This document shows, piece after piece, positions 51,086-53,937 of a stretch of DNA of 53,937 nucleotides (position 1 is the first letter of the stretch; each line of letters begins with the position of its first letter). Both the position numbers and the translations under genes were made by a program. The notes under the pieces were generated by a model. That model did not search any database and had not been told where the DNA came from. It saw nothing but the letters and a program-made list of their open reading frames with translations. Source of the stretch: Belliella filtrata (GTDB lineage Bacteria > Bacteroidota > Bacteroidia > Cytophagales > Cyclobacteriaceae); contig NZ_JAKZGP010000032.1 in assembly GCF_022549775.1 (NCBI RefSeq), positions 1 through 53,937 on the forward strand, in the 5' to 3' direction.

Positions 51086-52603
51086 TTATTTAGGTCGGTA
51101 CTGTTCCCAGTTTGAAGGGAGTAGTTGATAAAGATCTTTTTGCTTGTGAGCTTGGATTCTTTCGAACACATCTTTGAGCCAATCAAACTCGTTAATTTTA
51201 TTCTTTTTGCAGCTTGCCATGAAAGAGTACATTGCCGCTGCCATTTCGGCTGCTTGATGTGATCCGGCAAAAAGAAATGCTTTTCTGCCGACCGCTAACG
51301 GTCTTACTGCATTTTCAACTAAGTTATTATCTATTTCCATCTGCCCGTGCAAGGCGTATGCACTTAATCCAGCCCATCTTTTGTGGGCGTAAGCTATGGC
51401 TTGTCCCATTGGACTTTTAGGTCTGTAGCTATACTGTTTTTCCTCAAGCCATTTGCCAAGGTTTTCCAATACAGGCTCCGCATGTTCCTTTCTTAATACT
51501 GTTCGTTGCTGCCAGTCCATTGCCTCATCTCGCATATTTGCTTCCAGAAGGTAGAGTTTCTGGATTTCGTCCAGTACGTAATTGGCCTGGACTTCATCGT
51601 CTTTTACAGCATCCACAAACTTCCTTCGAGCATGAGCCATACAGAAGGTCAGATGGATATCTGGGTGGTTCCCAAAAAGTGAATCATAGACTGCAAAACC
51701 ATCAGTTTGGATGATACCCCTAAAGTCCGCAAGCATTTTCTTGGGACCAGACTGATCCCTGCCTTTTTGGTAATCGAATAATACAAGTCTGTCCACAGGG
51801 GAATGATAAAGCCACATGTACCCTTGATGAATATTGTTTTTATGGTCCCTGTCCTGAACCTTTATCGGTGTTTCATCTACCTGGAGATATTTTTGGTTGA
51901 CCACAATCAGCCGAAGCAGTTCCCAAAGTGGTTTGAGATGATCCCAGCCTTTCATGATCCAATCCGATGCACTCGAAGCTGGGATACGTACACCCATTTT
52001 GGAGTATTTATCTATCTGTCTGTGTAGTGGCATCCCATAGACGTATTTGTCAACAGTCATCTGGGCGATTACCGACTCGGATGGAATCCCTTTTTCTATC
52101 ACCCTGTCAGGAAGCTCCCCGATAATGATGCCTTCACCGTTGGATCGGACATACTTAGGGCGGATATATCGCTTTACATAGAATGATGCAGGAACTACCT
52201 CAAGTACTTCAGTCACTTCTTCTCCTATTCTCACGCAGCCCGCTGTCGATTCGGATGGCTCGATCACCACATCTTCTCTTCTAAGCTCTTCGGGAAGAGA
52301 CATACGCCCTGTACCTTTCGCCCTTTTCTTTGGAGCTGGCTTTTCAGTCACATTTATTGATCCAGAAAGCTCTTCCTGTACTGATCTGGTGGTGCCAAGT
52401 TCAAAAAGTCCCAACTGGTCATCTCCTACATTGTTTGTGCGTTTCTCACTCTTAAATCCAAAAAGATGTCTGCGGAGTTTATCGAGTTCGAACTGCTGAT
52501 CTGAGATAATCTCTTCTTTTCTTAGCAGGGTTTCTTCTTTTTCAGATATAGTCAACAGGGCTTCTTCGTACAGTTTTTTGTAGTCTTTTTCCCCGTTTTC
52601 CAT
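51086..52603 (-). CDS. tnpC: IS66 family transposase
   Basis: A 505-residue DDE transposase. Family features: N-terminal coiled coil and LRRHLFGFKSEKR; the LQVDETPIKVQDRDHKNNIHQGYMW segment with the first Asp; the second Asp region IIQTDGFAVYDSLF; the catalytic Glu segment NNLVENAVRPLAVGRKAFLFAGS; and the C-terminal WLKDVFERIQAH. Full length, no frameshift seen. Confidence 0.95.
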   Translation of the reverse strand: MENGEKDYKKLYEEALLTISEKEETLLRKEEIISDQQFELDKLRRHLFGFKSEKRTNNVGDDQLGLFELGTTRSVQEELSGSINVTEKPAPKKRAKGTGRMSLPEELRREDVVIEPSESTAGCVRIGEEVTEVLEVVPASFYVKRYIRPKYVRSNGEGIIIGELPDRVIEKGIPSESVIAQMTVDKYVYGMPLHRQIDKYSKMGVRIPASSASDWIMKGWDHLKPLWELLRLIVVNQKYLQVDETPIKVQDRDHKNNIHQGYMWLYHSPVDRLVLFDYQKGRDQSGPKKMLADFRGIIQTDGFAVYDSLFGNHPDIHLTFCMAHARRKFVDAVKDDEVQANYVLDEIQKLYLLEANMRDEAMDWQQRTVLRKEHAEPVLENLGKWLEEKQYSYRPKSPMGQAIAYAHKRWAGLSAYALHGQMEIDNNLVENAVRPLAVGRKAFLFAGSHQAAEMAAAMYSFMASCKKNKINEFDWLKDVFERIQAHKQKDLYQLLPSNWEQYRPK

Positions 52604-52677
52604 GATATAAAGATACTAAAAAAAATGGCTTTAGATACATTTAGAGGCTGTTTTTGTACTTAAAAAGTCACTTTATT

Positions 52678-53025
52678 TTAAGCTCTTTTTAACGCATCAT
52701 AGCGCTTTCTGTAGCTCACAGATTCAAGCCTTACCCCCTGTAAGAGAAGACTTAATTGACTACTTGTAATTGAGCTTCCAGAGAGTATAGGACGTTCAAA
52801 AGTACCCTTTTCGAGCTTTTTGATATACATGGCAAAACCATCCTTGTCCCACTGAAGGATCCGGACCTGGTTTGATCGCTTACCAATAAAAACAAAAACA
52901 TCCCCATTCATTGGATCAAAGCCCAGTTTGTTGCGGACCAAGCCAGCAAGTGAGTTGATACCAAAGCGCATATCAGTCGGCTCTTTATACATAAAATACC
53001 TGGTTGAATTCGAAAGGGCAAGCAT
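52678..53025 (-). CDS. tnpB: IS66 accessory protein TnpB
   Basis: A 115-residue protein with the IS66 Orf2 signature YKEPTDMRFGINSLAGLV, then GDVFVFIGKRSNQVRILQWDKDGFAMYIKKLEKGTF. Overlaps tnpA by one base. Exact role in transposition is unclear in the family. Confidence 0.95.
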   Translation of the reverse strand: MLALSNSTRYFMYKEPTDMRFGINSLAGLVRNKLGFDPMNGDVFVFIGKRSNQVRILQWDKDGFAMYIKKLEKGTFERPILSGSSITSSQLSLLLQGVRLESVSYRKRYDALKRA

Positions 53026-53318
53026 TAAACAAGCTTTTTGATCGACTCAACATCAACCTTACCGAAGAACTCAATACTAACTCCTGAAGGGTAATTGATT
53101 CTTACGGCTGCATCTCTTTGAAAATCAAGATGTGGTGTAATCGCAGAAAATGATGACTGATCTATTGGAGTGGATTCTTTCAAACTGAATTTCTTACACC
53201 AATAATAAAATGTGGTCCTTGAAATACCTTCTGCCTCTGCAAAACTGGCTTTACTTTTCCCAGATTCCTGCCACCTATTAACCAGGTCGCGATACTCATT
53301 GTTGCTTATCTTTTTCAT
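53025..53318 (-). CDS. tnpA: IS66 accessory protein TnpA
   Basis: A 97-residue HTH-containing protein (RDLVNRWQESGKSKASFAEAEGISRTTFYYWCKKF) typical of the first gene of IS66 elements. Confidence 0.92.
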   Translation of the reverse strand: MKKISNNEYRDLVNRWQESGKSKASFAEAEGISRTTFYYWCKKFSLKESTPIDQSSFSAITPHLDFQRDAAVRINYPSGVSIEFFGKVDVESIKKLV

Positions 53319-53532
53319 GATGCAACTTTACGAAAAATTTATTCTCAGTTGGGCTTGCACTTCCTCGGACGGATACATTATTACTGTATTCAAGTCATTA
53401 ATTATTAATGAGAAAAAACCTTTTCATCAAACAAAATTGCCTAAGACACAAAATGCTGGGACGGTCTACACTCCATATTTAGTTTGACGCATTATAGACT
53501 CAATTAAATCTAGTTGCGTTAGTTTTTCAAAA

Positions 53533-53826
53533 TCATTTTTTCTTCAACCCCTTTCCCTTTTTTTTGCTCGCTTTTCCTTTTTTCTGATATTTCATTTCAT
53601 GCATTTCAATAAATTTTTTAATTGCTTTTTGGTCATCAGAAAAAGCATTGTCACTCATTAAACTATTGCTTAATCCTAAATTTTGAAAATTACCCAATTT
53701 TGACTCAATTTCTTGGAAAAGAGTGCCCAATTTAATCACATCTTCTGTAAATCGGTTCGAAACAGGTAAAGATTTGCCCACAAAGGCTGGATAAATTCCA
53801 GCCTTTTTGCATTGTGTGCCGTGCAT
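53533..53826 (-). CDS. Hypothetical small lysine-rich protein, 5' end doubtful
   Basis: A 97-codon frame ending in a Lys-rich tail (QKKGKASKKKGKGLKKK). I do not recognise it. The first ~20 codons read antisense through the intron 5' end and the terminator hairpin (53782-53808), so the real start, if the gene is real, lies further in, for example near MSDNAFSDDQ. The acidic middle and basic tail are protein-like but could be an interrupted gene remnant between IS66 and the intron. Confidence 0.35.
   Translation of the reverse strand: MHGTQCKKAGIYPAFVGKSLPVSNRFTEDVIKLGTLFQEIESKLGNFQNLGLSNSLMSDNAFSDDQKAIKKFIEMHEMKYQKKGKASKKKGKGLKKK
53782..53808 (+). terminator. Terminator hairpin next to the intron
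   Basis: Perfect 10-bp arms AAAGGCTGGA (53782-53791) and TCCAGCCTTT (53797-53806), 5-base loop, ending in T5. Group IIC introns typically sit right after such terminators. Confidence 0.7.
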
Positions 53827-53937
53827 GGTAACTAACTAGGTGGTGAAAGTCCACTGTGGGGGTTTGTAATCGCCAACCACTAGCCAAGAGCAAGGGTGTC
53901 CAATGCGAAGTGGAATCTGAAGGAAGCTGGCGGCAAA
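53814..53937 (+). mobile_element. Group II intron, 5' end (partial)
   Basis: From GTGTGCC at 53814 the sequence shows the domain I pattern of bacterial group II introns: AGGTGGTGAAAGTCCACT, then AGCCAAGAGCAAGGGTGTCC and GTGGAATCTGAAGGAAGC followed by TGGCGGCAAA. The exact 5' splice site could be at 53814 or 53821. The reverse-transcriptase gene and 3' end lie beyond the window. Confidence 0.8.

Larger units (their letters stand above)
51048..53376 (-). mobile_element. IS66 family insertion sequence, intact, with 8-bp target duplication
   Basis: A complete 2329-bp element carrying tnpA, tnpB and tnpC on the minus strand. Its tips are GTATCCATCCGA (51048-51059) and the complement of GTATCCGTCCGA (53365-53376), 11 of 12 matching. 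Outside, ATTATTAC occurs at 51040-51047 and 53377-53384 as a perfect 8-bp target duplication, the size known for IS66. Identical duplications mean a recent insertion. Confidence 0.93.

Overview
The window is AT-rich DNA from a member of the Bacteroidota, most likely Cytophagales (a Cyclobacteriaceae-like bacterium; this placement is inference). Supporting signs are a giant surface protein with a gliding-motility/type IX secretion C-terminal domain, a TonB-dependent receptor with an N-terminal carboxypeptidase-D-like domain, SPII lipoproteins with acidic residues after the cysteine, several promoters of the Bacteroidota TAnnTTTG type, and few clear Shine-Dalgarno sequences.

Layout. 0.3-14 kb: housekeeping genes: CCA-adding enzyme with a partner ORF, TPR protein, DinB-like protein, PhnA-like protein, LytTR regulator, QueA-family enzyme, MenC, cold-shock protein, AsnA, gamma-carbonic anhydrase, ValS, HutG and glutathione peroxidase. 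The stop codon of the last gene lies in the target duplication of a 199-bp MITE-like element. 14-22 kb: a Tat-exported Gfo/Idh/MocA oxidoreductase, a 1428-residue T9SS surface protein and a polymerase-like membrane protein. 21.9-28.2 kb: an envelope cluster of LRR lipoprotein, TonB-dependent receptor (no SusD), beta-helix lipoprotein and beta-propeller lipoprotein. Two copies of a ~74-bp intergenic repeat bracket it. 28.4-38.5 kb: exopolysaccharide genes: two glycosyltransferases, a secreted alpha/beta hydrolase, a NodB-type deacetylase, an ABC-2 permease with no ATPase beside it, KdsB, Wzc and Wza. 38.6-42.5 kb: DUF1697 protein flanked by REP-like palindromes, a Gdx/SugE-type SMR exporter, a Crp-family regulator, a site-2 protease-like M50 protein and a HAD hydrolase.

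42.7-53.9 kb is an accessory, mobile-element-rich zone. It starts at a tRNA(CAU) whose 3' end runs antisense into the tail of a truncated serine recombinase, which marks an old integration site. Then come, all on the minus strand, a CxxC membrane-anchored thioredoxin-like protein, a six-bladed beta-propeller lipoprotein, a 92-residue exported cysteine-rich peptide, a 65-residue HTH protein, an O-antigen-ligase/TPR membrane protein and a transglutaminase-like lipoprotein. An IS66 element with perfect 8-bp target duplication (51048-53376) and the 5' end of a group II intron close the window.

The best candidate for an undescribed system is the peptide cassette at 43.5-47.8 kb. A small secreted peptide with five cysteines and a long NVEALA-like leader sits among a potential disulfide enzyme, a surface propeller, a dedicated small HTH protein and a polymer-ligase membrane protein. 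A perfect 22-bp hairpin follows the peptide's stop codon, and three 10-bp phased repeats lie upstream of its start. The function is not known and the link between the parts is inferred from arrangement only.
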